Shown: one piece after another, positions 22,342 through 36,200 of the stretch
Position numbering within the stretch: position 1 is the first letter of the stretch
How the letters are laid out: each line of letters begins with the position of its first letter
NCBI GenBank assembly: GCA_003342895.1
Contig: PTFA01000031.1
Coordinates: forward strand, 4,754,678 to 4,818,677
Direction of reading: 5' to 3'
Length of the DNA stretch: 64,000 nucleotides
Origin: Casuarius casuarius
Taxonomy: Eukaryota > Chordata > Aves > Casuariiformes > Casuariidae
The notes under the pieces: generated by a model
The model's database searches: none
What the model was told of the DNA's origin: nothing
What the model saw: the letters and a program-made list of their open reading frames with translations, nothing else
Made by a program: the position numbers and the translations under genes

Positions 22342-24504
22342 TTTTTTTCCATCGAAAATGTTACACATTCTTTCAGTAGATTCTAGATAATGAACCGAGG
22401 AAATCAAACAATTACAGACCAAAATTGCTGTTTAGTGTCATCAGTAAAGTCCTCAACTATCAACAGTCTGATGACAACAGGGAATTCAATGGCAGTATAC
22501 AGCCAAGCATACCAGGTCTCCATGTTGGCATGAAGATATTTCATATTACCTATCTACCCTATGCAGGTAGAATGCTGTTTCAGCATGACCAGAAGCTACA
22601 AAAGTGGGATGTTACAAACAACCGCTTTCAACTAAAGCAAAATTGAGGCAACAAATCAGTGCCTCCCACAGAGTGCAACATTTTTTTCTTCCCAGGTTTT
22701 ATTAGATTCAGTTTTTTCATTGTTTCAACAGTTCTGCCCAATAGACTTCAGCTATCCTTTGGCAGCAGAGGAAAAGCTTTCATTAGAGACATCGATCTTC
22801 CTTCACTTTTTGAAAGTACATATAAATAAATTCTTAGTCTCAGGCACTTGAATACAATCACACGTGCATGTTAATAGAGTTTGGGTTGATCTTTCTGAGT
22901 TGACTGCTGGCTTATATCTAAGCAGCAGTAATTTTTCCCGAATATGTAGCACGCTTCCGGGAGGACTGCTTTCTGCAGTATATCTCACCAGATGCTCACA
23001 TTGGCTATGCCATTTGATGTTCATGGGCCTTTGAGCATTAACAAGCCTCTCAGCAAGTTTAAAGCAGTCCAAAGGATGATAGTTGTTTACAGCCCAGTGT
23101 GCAAACCAGACTTTTACTTAAATACTGCCCTTGCCTCTGTTCCAGTTAGGAGGGCAAAAGGTTCTTTGCAGTTACTAAAAGCTCTCTGCTCCCCAGAGTT
23201 ACCATCATCCAGAAAAAAAAAAAACTCTAAGGAAATCTGAAGATCAGATTTGCACCAAAGAAACTACCTTAATGCAGGACAAGATCAGCCCTGTAAATCT
23301 GACAGGTCCATACACAGAGCATTAATGTACTTAAGCACTCTGACAGCAAAAACTGCTTGTAAATATTATCCTCCCAGGATAACCCAAGTCCCTAAACCCA
23401 CTGAAATAACTGGGGGCTCTATCTTGACAAGCAAGACAGGCCCAGTGAGCACTGTTCACATCGTATAATTCTGCACAAAATCTACCTCTGCAGATGATAA
23501 ATTCAAACTTTTCAAGAAAATATTTTTCTTCTATTAAGAATTTAAAAATTGCCACTAATGCCTTTTTTCTCTGAACTGCAAAGTGATGAGAGCAATCAAA
23601 ATGTAGGGCATACACTGTGGAAATCCTTGATACTGTGACATATCCATGTCATCTTTGGGAGGCAGGAAACTGCATTAGACAGCACATTGAGCTTCCAGGC
23701 AGTCTCTGTTGGAGCTTTAGAGACTCCTCATTCTTCTAATGTAGTTTGGTTGGGACAAGGACGCAGATGAGAAATGCTCATGATTGTGAGAGACAACCAT
23801 ATTCTTCAGGTGAGCTGTTTTTGAGGAATGGCTCAGTGCATTAATCTTGCTGTCAAAGAGCCTGGCTGAGGGAATCTAGCCAATGACCCTTTACGCCATA
23901 AAGGAAGAAGCAAGCCAGTGAACAATGCCCATTCTTCTAAATGAATGCCCCAAACACCAATTCACTATGAATGCCGTTTTTTCCAGAGGTGAGTTACAGA
24001 CCCTTTACATTCAACCCTGGACCCTACTTTAGGCAGAAATGAGGTGACTGCAGAGACTTATAGCTTGATTTAATAAATAGAGAAATATGCCTGCTACTTC
24101 AAATGTCCCTCAGTGTTGCCAAATTACTAATAAAACATTTATGCTCCACATAACATTTTTCCAGCTATGATGGCATAGAAAAGGTAAAAGAAGAAAAAAA
24201 TCTCTTTCATTTATGGTTTCTACAGTTTTCTAGTTAATGTAGTCTCCTTCATACTCAGTGTTTCTCCTGTGTACCTTTTGGGAGATGCATCAAACCCATT
24301 AGAAAATGTTCATCCTATTTCAGTAAACTCATGGAGTTTCTTTTTCTGTAAAAATATGCCTTTGTTTTCTTATTTGGCCATTGCAGCTGAGCATATACTG
24401 TTTTGTTTTTCTTAGTTTGTTACCTTGTACAGCAGCAGGCTTTAAAAATTCAACAGTCTTCTCCGGTGAAGTGGGCTTGTGGGAATATTCATCATAATCA
24501 TGTT

Positions 24505-24905
24505 CTCATAGAATAACCTAAGTTGGAAGAGATCTCTGGTGGTCACCTGGTCCAACCCCTCAGTCAAAGCAGAGCCAATTTTAGAGCAGGTTACTCAGGG
24601 CTCTGTGCAGTCAAGTTTTGATTATCTCCAAGGATGAGGACCCCACAACCTCTCTGGGCAACACATTCTAATATTTGACTACTCCCATGGCAAAAAAAGA
24701 TCCTAATATCCAAAGAGAACTTCCCTTGTTGTAACTTGTGTCTATCGATCGCCTCTTTTATTTCACCATGAATTGCGAGAAGAGTCTGACTCCTTCTCTA
24801 CACCCTCCCATTAAAGGCATCAATAACATCCCACCTAAGACCTCTCTTAAGACTGAACAAACCCAGCTCTCTCATCCACTCCTCATACATAACAGCACAG
24901 ACCAA
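24505..24905 (-). mobile_element. CR1 LINE, 3' end (5'-truncated)
   Basis: Read on the plus strand this is the reverse of a CR1 tail: ATAGAATAACCTAAGTTGGA, then GGTCCAACCCCTC, ACCTCTCTGGGCAACACATT and further on GACTGAACAAACCCAGCTCT. These are the diagnostic blocks of the last 400 bp of avian CR1, covering the end of ORF2 and the 3' UTR. It lies in the same orientation as HECW1 transcription. It is diverged and 5'-truncated, as nearly all CR1 copies are. Confidence 0.93.
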
Positions 24906-26616
24906 TCCGAAGGAGGAAAAAACAGGGGCCAAACTCATTCTAACAATGACTATGGTAGGGTATTACAGCAACCTTGAGATATGCTACAGACTTTGGGAGA
25001 AAACACTGAGAAATTCAATCTCTGCTAACAGCTGAGTACACTACAGTAATTCAGATATCATGGAAAGCCTCAGGAAGGATTTGACCTGCTGCATATTGGA
25101 TGCAAAAGACTTCTGAATGTACGGTCATTAAATATGACAGGAGGGGGAAAGGAATGTCAACTAAATGCAGGAGTGCTGTCACTACAAAGAAATCATTAGC
25201 TACAGCATGCGTAATGATTTAATTTTTGTATATGTTAATAAATAAATCATGTCCTATGAGCAACAGAGGTGTTTTCTGTTGCCTGTGTCAGTTTCAATGT
25301 AAATCTGTGCAAAATTGGTTTCAAACTTTTCAGTTAACCCTGTGAAACCCTTCTGGTGGAACAGAGCATGGCATCTCAGAGGTTAATACCCCACATGACC
25401 CAAACCACCCAACTCATCCTCGTTCCAGTGGGGAGGAATAATACTCATATAGACGAGAAGTGGCTCCCTTCCCCACACACACTGCATGCCATCACTCCCT
25501 TTGCCAAACACGCTCACTTGAAGGCAGGTATCTTCTGTATAAAATATCTCTCCCTTCACCCCCACCAGGAACATTCCTGCCCTCTGCCAGGCAAACAGCT
25601 GCTTCCTTCCCTACAGAGGCAGCCACTAAGCTCAATTGTCTGCTGCTGTATGAAGGGAACGGAGAAGGGAAAAGTGGAGTGTAGAGCTGCTGGCATTGCA
25701 GGGGCTGGAGGCTGTGGTGACCAGGAGGCTGGGTGCTTTGGGATGAGGCTGCCCTTCCTGTAGCATGGCTCACTCTGCTCTTCTCTTCCCTGCAGGAGCA
25801 GGAACAAAACTTTCTTGGTCAGTGTTCAAAACTTTGGGCTACATGGAATAGGTCTGATCGAGGCCACCTCTTGGACCATGCCCCTTTAACCACTTGGAAA
25901 GGGGCTAACAAGAAATACAACTTTTCCACTCCCATTTTGGACAAGTCTGTGCTGCTAGTCAGCCAGCGAGACATGAGGAACCATTGCTGAACCTAGAGGT
26001 CAACTCTAACCCTTCTGAAAGTGGCAAGAGTTTTGCCACTGACTTCATGGCATTAATATTTTATCTTCTGCTGCTGCAACAGCATTATACATCCCTGAAC
26101 TGCAGGGCACTGAAGCAGCCTGTGCTGCCCTACCTATTCCTCTCTGTCAGTGATGCATCACTTGCAATAGCAAGTGAGGATGTCTTGAGACAGAGATGTG
26201 GCAGCTTTCCTCTCCTTCCTCACCCTCAAAGGCACAACTGAACAATAAACTTGTAAACCCTGAGCAGCCTTTCAGTAGTAACAGATCCAAAAGGCATGAA
26301 GACTCACGGGGTGCTACTGCGTAGGAAGGCAGCTTCACGAGCAGCAGGTCTGCAAGCTGAGCCTCAGGCATAACCACAGCTTGCCCTTGCAACAAAATAA
26401 GAGATCTCGAATGCCAGGGTACCCCTTGCAGCTCAGTCCACCCCACTTTCGTGTTTACACAGTGACTGCTCTTAGCCAGCTGTCTGAGAGGCAGCTACAT
26501 GGTCTCAAGGCTGGTAGGGGCCAGGGCACAGCATGCTCCTCAGGTTAGAGCTCCTAATCATGAGCTCTACAACACTCTAAAGGGAAGCAGACAACAAAAC
26601 CATGAAAGGAGTGTAC

Positions 26617-26720
26617 TAGAAAAAAGAGAGGGGGGAAAAGAAAGACAAAAAGGGGAAAAGAGAAAAGGCAAGGCTCTGTAGAAGGAGATGGGAAAGCAAA
26701 GAGTGGAGTAGTGGAGCATG
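26617..26720. repeat. Purine-rich low-complexity tract
   Basis: The plus strand is almost all A and G between 26617 and about 26675 (AAAAAAGAGAGGGGGGAAAA and similar), then weaker. It explains the 60-codon open frames on both strands here, which have biased, repetitive residue content. Confidence 0.75.
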
Positions 26721-27922
26721 ACATGAGGAAAGAACATAATTAATTTCTAAAATTTCAGATCTTCCACAACCTAAAAATTCCCTCCCTCTCTTTCTCATAA
26801 AAAGTGATCAGTACAGCTTTGTCAGAAGTCAAAGCTGATGGCGGCAGTTTTCAAACTTGCTAAATTGCTAGGATAGGTTAGATCCTGTCGGGAACACTGA
26901 GAGAAACAAGTAGGCTGCTACTAAAACCAGGGTTTCCTAACAACAACAGGCACCTCCAGCCCTTTCTAGTAATAGCCTTCAGTGTTCCCGCATACCTCAA
27001 TCAGCCCTATGGCAACAGATATTAGCAGCCCTCAAATATTTTGCCTCTGGAATCACCGTCATAGCACTGCTCTGGTCTGCTAGACAAAAGCTCATAAATG
27101 CGCTGGTACCTGAAATAATATAGTCTGTTAAAAATTTTGTGAACTGGCCCCAGGTTTAACAATTGCCCAGGGTTAGTTAGGTAATATGAAAAACACTGGT
27201 GGCCATTTGCTAAGATTACCAACATGCAATCTAATTAATGTGGTTTGTACTTATATTCACCATAAAGTCCTATTGCATTGCCAGAAGGGTAGAAAAGGCC
27301 TCAATGTAAATATGAATCAGACCCACTGAATTAAAACAGAGCTGTGTAGAAACAACTTAGCTGATTTCAATCAGATTTTACAGACACAAGAATTTAAGCC
27401 TGCTTTTAAACTAGAGATTTTAAGCAGGGAGGGATGGCATGCTTTTAATATATACAGAAATGTCCCTGTCTGAGAACTCAGCTAGCTAGCTGGGAAAAAC
27501 AGACAGATGTTCAATATAAGTGGAAAAATGTTTCTCAAGAGATTCCAGAATTAAAAACGAACAAAGGATTCAGAACTCTAATTAAAAAAAAAAATTCCTA
27601 AGCACGTATGCTGAGGTATAACATACTGACCTACATCCATTTCCCCACTGAGCTTCTTTTGCTCTTAATCTTTCGTACAAGTAATAATTACAGCCAAAAT
27701 GATTTAGAAAAGTATGCAATATTATATAACTGTATTTCATCATCAAAATTATGTTAAGGGAACATGATTATCCTGCCAAGGTCTTAGAAACCAGGAAATG
27801 CAAACCTAAAAGATAACTATGAAGCTTTAACTCTGCCTCTTCATGAATATAAATGGTAATCCTTCTTCTTTTTTTTTTTTAAGCTGTCTCTGATGATCAC
27901 CTTTCACCAAGTAATATAACAT

Positions 27923-27935
27923 TATATATATATAA
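27923..27935. repeat. Short (TA)n run
   Basis: Six to seven TA units sit in AT-rich sequence. A T-rich run of ten lies 50 bp upstream. Confidence 0.8.
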
Positions 27936-28147
27936 TTTGTATCATCTGAGTTTTGTGAAAAGTAAGTACAGGCAAAACAAGATATTCAAGGTTCAAATAA
28001 AACACAAACCTAAGACTGAATCATCGGCAGAAAAAATAAGAAATACACATCTGAAAATTAAGAGTAGAAAACATAGGAGAGGCCAAGAAAAAGAACTAGA
28101 GGGAAAGGATTATATAATTATGATAGGGCTTGCATGCATGCGCAAAC

Positions 28148-28183
28148 AGACATACATACACAAGCACAAACACACACACACTA
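28148..28183. repeat. CA-rich microsatellite
   Basis: CATACATACACAAGC is followed by (CA)n in ACACACACACACTA. It is preceded by a GCATGCATGCGC palindromic stretch near 28131. Confidence 0.82.
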
Positions 28184-30187
28184 CATTGAAAGGGCAGATA
28201 GCTGCAGGCACAGATGTAAGGTGGGGCAGTTCAACAACTTTTTAGTTTTCTGTCATCATCTGCTCTTCTTTTTCACCTTCTCACAGTATTTTCACCCAAA
28301 GAACCCATGAATTACGTCCAAAAATTTCAATATGTCACGTCCACACGTGATATATATGTGCAAGCTAAGTTAACCTCACAAACATCTCTGCTGTCTGTAG
28401 ACAGCTGCTATCCCACTGCCCCTCTTCCCTCCCATCCTGTTCCCTCTCTCCCATTTAGTCACCCTGCAACTCATTCTCATTGCCTTGCAGGACTAAAGTC
28501 AATGACATCTATCAGCTCCGGCAGAGATGGAATTTCATTGTAGGACTATGTCTGCTAAGACAGGTTCAGTGCAGGATTCAGATCTAGCTTAGGCAAGTTA
28601 AATAATGTCTGTCTTTCCCTCTAAATGTATGGCTGTTTGTCTGTGCTTGAAAACAGCCACCTTAGGAGAAGTCCGCTGCTGAAACACATGAGTGAGAGAT
28701 GGGGCACGGAACTCCCAACCTCAGCCTAAATTCATACCTCAATCTGTATTCAGATACAAGCAATGTCTGGACATGAGAAGAGGACTTGTACCTACCTGGC
28801 TGTTTTCCTTCCACTATATCAGTTCTCCAGCTGGCCATAGGAATGAAGTACCCTTTAGCATAGGAATATCTGATTCCATTAAATCTTCCAACTGCTTCTG
28901 TTGTGGGTGTTTAGAGACTTTATAATCAGTACTTCGAGCCAAGGATTTCTCAATCTATCTTCTCAATCGTGAACTGAAGCTTTGTAAAATTATACTTTGT
29001 TTTTGCACAGCAAATTCACCAGTGATACATTCAGTTCATTTCTCATCTCTGTGTCCTAGATATTTCCCTCACATCTGTAAACCTGCAAGCTACAGCTATG
29101 ACTGCAAAACAGAGCAGAGGGCAGCTGAGGCAGTGCATCAAGAGTCCCAAGAGACAGAGACTCAAGATAAGTCTCCTACACTCCTTTCTGCAAAATGTTT
29201 AAATTTTACTCAATCTTCTAGATGATTTGCATTATATCCCAAATAACAGTCCAAAGTGTCATGCCTTACAGCAAAATAAGATTAATTAAAAATAGACAGG
29301 CAAAGAAACACAATGTATATGACAAGCAAATTATATCTAGCTTAAATTTCTGCAAAGTTAATCTAGTCTTTGAGATAAAGCCCTACAAAATCAGAAAGAG
29401 GATCTCTATTAGCTTCGATGGATCTAGCTTTCAGATTGGCATGATCTATACCAACAGACTTAAAAACCATAACAACATTTTTTAAACATTCTCCCTGCAG
29501 CTTAAGCCTCCTCTTCCCTTCTTTTTTCACTGGGCAGCATATCTGAGACCCAGCAGCAGATACTGTTACACAAATCACCATCATCAAGAGATGAGAAAGG
29601 CCTCTGGCATCCTAACATTGTTTTAGAAATCACCGATCTCTTTCTTACAAACATCACAGATTTTTAAAAACAAACCCCTAAATTGGTAATTCTGCTCTAT
29701 TTCCCGAGTGTTGCTGATGCTTTATTTTCATATTATCACAGAGGTTTTATATCACAATAGTTTTATAAAACAAGTTCCTTTCACTGCCCCAGCTCCATCT
29801 GCTTATTTTGCCTTGTTCTTCGTAAGCTCTTAGAGAGTCATTTGGGATTTTATTCATTGCTTTGAATAAGTACTATCTGAGTTCATGCCTTTCCCTGTAC
29901 ACCTTTTAATATTTATACAACTTCTTTGGAAGGCTTATACACACAAACAGTTGTCACTCAGCTAATATTTGCATTCCTTCCTTAACATGAGTCATTTCTT
30001 CTTTATTCTAATCTGATGACCATGGTATAGTATGCTAATCGTCCTGGATGGACACGTCAGTCAGAAACCAGGCCATTCTGCTTTTCAAAATAGCTAATGT
30101 TTGCTCAGATGTCCTCTGCTTTATCTCATCAGCTAAAAGGAATTATTAGCAAATTAAAGACTATGACAGCAGCTTTCATTTTAGAAT

Positions 30188-30285
30188 TTCTAAGCACTTC
30201 ACAAACCATTAATTCCTAGCATATACCTGAGAGATAAGATATTGCCACCCATACAGGAGATAAAACATAAAGATGTCCAAAACAG
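30188..30285 (-). repeat. MIR-like SINE fragment
   Basis: The plus strand reads TAAGCACTTCACAAACCATT, then AATTCCTAGCATATACCTGA, GATAAGATATTGCCACCC and AGGAGATAAAACATAAAG. This is the order seen in the reverse complement of the MIR 3' half, where the corresponding blocks are like TAAGCACTTTAC, TAATCCTCACAAC, GGTAGGTACTATTATTCCC and GAGGAAACTGAGGC. It is strongly diverged. Confidence 0.5.
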
Positions 30286-33200
30286 TGCTCTAGAATAGCA
30301 CACATAGAATGGACAACTAGGGCAAATACATGGCCAGCAAATACATGATGTGGACAGGCGGTTCTGGAAACATAGTGGACAAATCAAACCCTGGTCCTTT
30401 CCTCTTTATAACACATCAGTCAGTAATGTAGATGTAGCCAATGAGACTTAGGGAAAGAAAGTGCTTGTTTCATGCCCGTGCACTGCAAGGTTCTTGTAGT
30501 TTCCACAAACCTGGGATGCTGGACTAGCTGGATCTCGCAGAGAATTCAGCCTGGCAGTACTCATGTTCCTTTTTCCCCACTGGAAATTAAATTTTTTTAA
30601 CCAAGAGCAGGTCAAATATAAATGGTGCTGTCTCTAAATGATAGTCAAACGTACACCAAAAATAGATAGAATACAATGTGCTTTTTTAATTCCATTAGCA
30701 GGCCTCCAAACCATCCAGTGAGACTTAGGCCAATGCATACAAAATTGAAAATTACTAATAAAATTGATAAATGCAGGGAGAAAGGGCAGAAATCATCTAT
30801 TTTGTAAAGGAACATCAAATCAAATCTTCTTGCAACTGATGGACTGATACATATTGGAAAGGTATGTCATGTAACATAGAGCACCTCTAGTAATTTAGTT
30901 TGTGTCTTGCCCACAATCAATTAGACATGATCTGTGCCTCATCACAGTAAGTAACTCCTAGAAGGGAAGAAGCAGGAGATGCTTCATTCAAAAGTCTATC
31001 ATCTTCACCTCCAAAGCACACTCCTCGGCTCTAAAACCTTCCTTCCATCCTCCCTCAACAAAACTTGAAATAATCTGCCCTCAGCCACACTGTATAGTTC
31101 CAAGAACTGTCCTATTTTTCACAGATGTAATCGGAAGCAGGAGAGAGTACATAAAAATATAAAAGGCCAGAGCATAACCTATTATGCTGCTATCAGATAG
31201 GAACAACTACACCAAAGTCAGGAGTTTTATGCTGTGTTTACAAGGCCGGCACGTAACAGAAATGAGAACACCGCTAGCACTACATACCAGAACAGAAATG
31301 ATTACACCAGTCCAGCGTGCTGAACCGTCACTGATCTTTCCATAATTTACTAAACTACAGAAGGCAGTAATATGATGTGCAGACTATTAGTATGGCTATT
31401 ATGTGACCATAACAAGAGACATTTGGAAAGTAAGTGGCTGGGAAATACCAGACACGTATTGAACCCATTAACAAGTAAATGGCTTGTGTAATGATCTTCT
31501 TGGTGTTGCTGAAATAAAATCACTCCAGTTCCCCATCTGTCATGCTTTTTATTTGTTCATTTCAACTCTGTGCTGCACTGTAAGTCTGCTAATTAAACCA
31601 CTCTAAATCTACATTTAGAAGTTCATATAGGATCAGTTGCCCAGTAAGGTTAAACCTGTGCATCTCCACTAGCTTCTCTTCTTGATCAGGCCCAAGTGCT
31701 TTCTTAAACTCTGTTTACGAGTGTGCAGGGAGATGAGGGCAACAGGGAGGAGCCCCAAACTGGAGAGGTTGATCTTCAGTGAAGAGAACATGGTGGCCAG
31801 GGATCCGTAGGGATTGCCCAGCAGCTCCACGGCTAGTTCTGCTTACTTGGAGTCCACAAGAGGGCAAGGAGTTGGCAACATTTTAACAGGAGATGAGCAA
31901 ATGGTGGCCTTGCCCCTGCCTTTTGTTCTGTCCCTGCTAGCTTGACTGCACAACTGCAAGTTCAGGCTAGCCCAGTAGGAAAAGTTTGATGAATTAACAC
32001 TTAAAGAACTGTTTTGTTTAATAATTTAACAGATGCCAGCTCTTTCCTATGTGATCTCTTCACCATTTAAATCCATTGCAGCTACGTCCATGGCAGGGCA
32101 TGATGTGCAAAATAAAATAATTAGATTATGAAGTTACCAGGTGCGTAAGCATGCCTGCGCTGAACGGATGAAAGAGGACCAAAGTATTAAGAATGTCAGT
32201 ACCACACAACTTCCATTTCAGATCACTCGCTCTCCACTGACTTTTTATGCAAAGAATAGTACACGCGCTCCAACTGCTCTGTCTGCATAGGCATACAGCT
32301 TTAATGTACTTCATGTGTCTGGTACTCTGCCAGAGAAAGATCTGCTATATAGGATTAGCTTTTTCATTCTGTAGTGTATTACCACAGGATGCAAAAGGGC
32401 AGTGGTTTTCAATGTATCAGCAATATTTACAAAGTCGCTACTTGACCCAGTGCTCTGTGTCAGCTCTTTCAAAGCTGCATGACCAGCGTGCTGCATGTCC
32501 CCAGTGACACCTACGCCGCTCTAGAGAAGTAACGTGTTGAGCCACGTTGATCAGTTCCCCTGCATCACCCTCGCACCCACACGGGTTCCTTTGTTTTCCA
32601 TCTTTCCCAGATGCAGTCCTTGAAGATGCATGTGAAATATGCAGGTGATTTAGTGCAGAAAAAGTACTGAAGTGTATTCTGGGTTCATTTCTCATGTTAA
32701 AGCATTCTCAAACCAGTTCTGATTTTTGGCACTAATCCTAATCTTAGGTGCTTGTATATGAAATTCCATCCCTTCATTACAAATACACTACACCTCCCTC
32801 TTTCATACAGACAGATCAGGAAATTATGAAGACTACAAAATTAAGTGACTTTTAAATATGCAAACAGCTGTGTGCTGGAAAGAATAGACACAATCCGCTT
32901 AGCTTGGAACAACAAAAAGAACGTACTCCTGTGTTGTGAATTACAGGTTGCTACTCAGGAAATCATTCACAAAGAATATCGTTTGTATCTCTTCTGCTCA
33001 ATTTGTGCTTGTTAGATAACAAACTCTGAGCACCTCTCTCAAGTGGTGTAAGCCTGTCCTAACATAAACTGGTGGCAATAGGAGTTTGAAACACACTGAG
33101 CTGAAAAAGTCAACTTCAAGAGAGGGGGGGAAAAGAGTCACAAGCCACACAGGCCTGGGTCATCTATCAGTTTAGATTTAGTTATTGACGTATTTTAATT

Positions 33201-36200
33201 TACAGGATAAAGTGACTCTACTTGCTAATTCTCTTTTGTTTTGAAAAGTTCTGCCAATTTGGAAGAAAATCCCTAAAAATTTCCAGTAAAGTCAGTGGGA
33301 CTTCAACCTGTGTCCCATAGCTTTACTGAACCAGGACCATACAAGCCAGTATTACTGAAACTGGTATAATCAGAAGAGGCCTTCAGTGCAAATGGATTTT
33401 CTTAATGTTTAAAGAAAATCTCTTGCCAACCATCCCAATTTAAAATGTGAGTAGAGGAAAGGAAGAAAAAGGTTATTAGTTTTAATGCAGTGACTATGGT
33501 TACGCTGCAGTTGCAGACCAATTACGTGCCAGTTACGCTTTCTGATTCCACTAATTCGTAGAAACAGAACGCTCACTACATGACAGAGTAATAGCAGTGT
33601 AAATACAATATCCTTTATGTATCTGCAGTCTAAAAAATGTCTGTGTTACTGAGGTGCCTATAAGAAATAATTTGGACATGTTGTTAACCTTCAAATTCTG
33701 CAAATCAGTGCTAATTAGGATATAGAAAAGCATAACCAAAAAATGTAATTATATCGAACTAAGGGCTCAACTGTGCAACTATTAGGGGGCTGCTCATGTG
33801 AGTAAGTATGCTTGAACATAACTGAATATTGCCAAATCAGGCTGTAAAACACTACCATGGCTTTATAATGAAGCAAAACAGAAGTGAAAAAATGAATTCA
33901 TGACACTTTTTAGCTGTAACAAATGCGTTGAGTGTTGTTCTCACACTAAAAATAATTCTCCTATATTTTGCACCTAATGGGGACAAATTCTGGCAGGAAA
34001 CGCTGCTCTCACAATGCTTGTTAACTGGAGCTGTTATACTGGCTGGCATACGCATTCAAGGCATAGTGCCCTGAAGCCCAAACCCGTATTAGGGCTTTAG
34101 GTGCTACTACGAACTGGCGTTCAAAACAATAGACTACTAGTGAAAATCCTTCTGCATTGCTTTCCTTGCTCTCTTATTTTAACTTCACCTCTCTAGAACA
34201 TTTCAAGACAAGCACAAAATAAGTGCACATAGAACTCCATAATGTAAAAATGTTAATAAATTTCCTGTGCACATACTAAAATCTTCGCCAGTTCCCAACG
34301 AACAGGTAACACTACACTTCTTCATTTTACCTCTGATTAGCTTACTGTGAGGCATTACATCTTTGTAACTCCAGACATCATCAGGTCCTTCGTACACAAG
34401 CGACCAAATTGTTACTTGAATATTTACAGAAAACCAATGACATACAGACCTTTCTGTTAAAGGCTGAAGAAACTTTACAGTCATTTAATACTTTTTAAAA
34501 TTCAAAGACTTATACTCTCACATTATACCCCTTCATGGTGTTGGACTACAATGATGGCAAACTACGAGCACATAAGGCAGATGGGATGCAGAGAGCATTG
34601 CAACTGTTGTGAAAGAAAAATCACATCAGAAAAACATCTAAAATGGACAGCAGACCAGAATTGTATATGGAGATTACCTTCCACCCACAGTTTGTGGATT
34701 CAGCTCCTTTTTTTCAGTTATTCACCTTGAACAGCTAATGAGTAGAATCCCCTTATTACAGCAATTGTTTCTTAGCATATATATTGTTAGGGGCCCTTTT
34801 ACATTGGTATCCTGGCAGAAGGAATATTGCACTTGGCTGCTGTAGTCTACATGTCTCTTCCTTCCAGCTGAGCAAATATTTCCAGTTTCAGTGATTTCCC
34901 CTGCTAGTTCTGCCTTGACTTTCTCATTCCTGAATGACTCCACCTCCTTTGTAGGTAATCAGATTAGGAGGAGACATACAGTGGCAGGGTGAATATAGGT
35001 GGTATTTTAATGCCAAGACAGTGGCAAGTTAGGAGAGCTCTGACTACTTCTCATCTCCAGATATGGAAAGGGGATTCTCTTGCTGCGCCCTGCCACATGC
35101 CCGGTCACCTAAATAGATGCAATAGCCTCCAGGGAAGTGGTGCTTGCCTTCACAGAAATGCTGATCCTTGCAAGGTACACCACTTACACTTGTTAAAGAT
35201 GCACCTGGCTTGCATTCTTCACTGTGATTAATTGCAACAGCCTGATGTTGTGTTTTCCATAAAATTTTTTACCTTAACTGCTGAGGTGTGCGGCAGAGGT
35301 TTCTGCTACCTCTTTATCCTCTGCTTCTCAAACTTTGATTATTCTTACACTCTCAAAATCAGACTGTTAGACCTATTCCAGACATAGTGATGCCCTGGAA
35401 ACACAGAGGGTTTTAAAAGGTACATATCACAGAATAACACATCAAGTAAAAGCGAAAATGCAGCTGAGATTTTAAATCCAGTCTTCGGGAAGAATGAAAA
35501 ATACGCCTGCTTATACATGCAAACTCTCTCATAAAATCCTGTCTTGCAGCACATCCATGGAAATGAGGCAGAATGCTTCATTATGAAGGCTTCCTTGGCA
35601 GCCCACACTCTGACGTGACAGCACACAATGCAAATATTTATAGCAGGAAGTCCTCAGGAATGATCAGTCCCCTTCAAATGGCAGTAGCTTATCAAGCAGT
35701 AATCCCTGCTGTGGGAAACCCAGCTGAGGCAGTGTTTCCACATAAACACAACATAGGGAAGGTCTCTTCCAATAATTAGCTCCAATTTACAAAGCTTTCC
35801 CCACGATGCTAAGTGTATTTGACGAGTGCCATAATGATCTGCAAGACAAAAATTGTGGCACGAAAGCTCCAGAGGTTCGATCAACCATCGCTATTTGCAT
35901 GTAATACACAGCTAGTGAATACGCCCAATTTAGTGGAGACATTTGTCCTAAGGCTAAAACATTGATTCTCCACTTACTGTCTTTTAATTGTGATGTATCC
36001 AATTTATCTTTTTAGGCTATAAACTCTTCGGGGAAAAGATTTTTTTTTCATTCAGTATGCTGTTCTTGTGCCTGCTTTATTTTCCTGCCAAAGAGCCACA
36101 TTCAGATTAAATCTGTTTCACACTCCCAGCCTTTCCCACTAGGAAGATACAGCTTTCCTATTGCTAGAATTAACTGCAATAATTATAAATAAACAATTTT

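Noticed and set aside
25356..25807. Cluster of overlapping open frames on both strands
   Set aside because: Several frames are open at once because the patch is GC-richer and stop-poor. The CCTGCAG acceptor-like site at 25791-25797 has no matching donor or coding exon.
28550..28660. Another MIR-like SINE
   Set aside because: Only AGGCAAGTTAAATAATG and TCTGTCTTTCCCTC resemble MIR; flanking blocks do not match well enough.
33269..33340. Another palindromic amniote repeat copy
   Set aside because: AAGTCAGTGGGACTTC is similar to the CAATGG-type block, but the arms are not recognisable.
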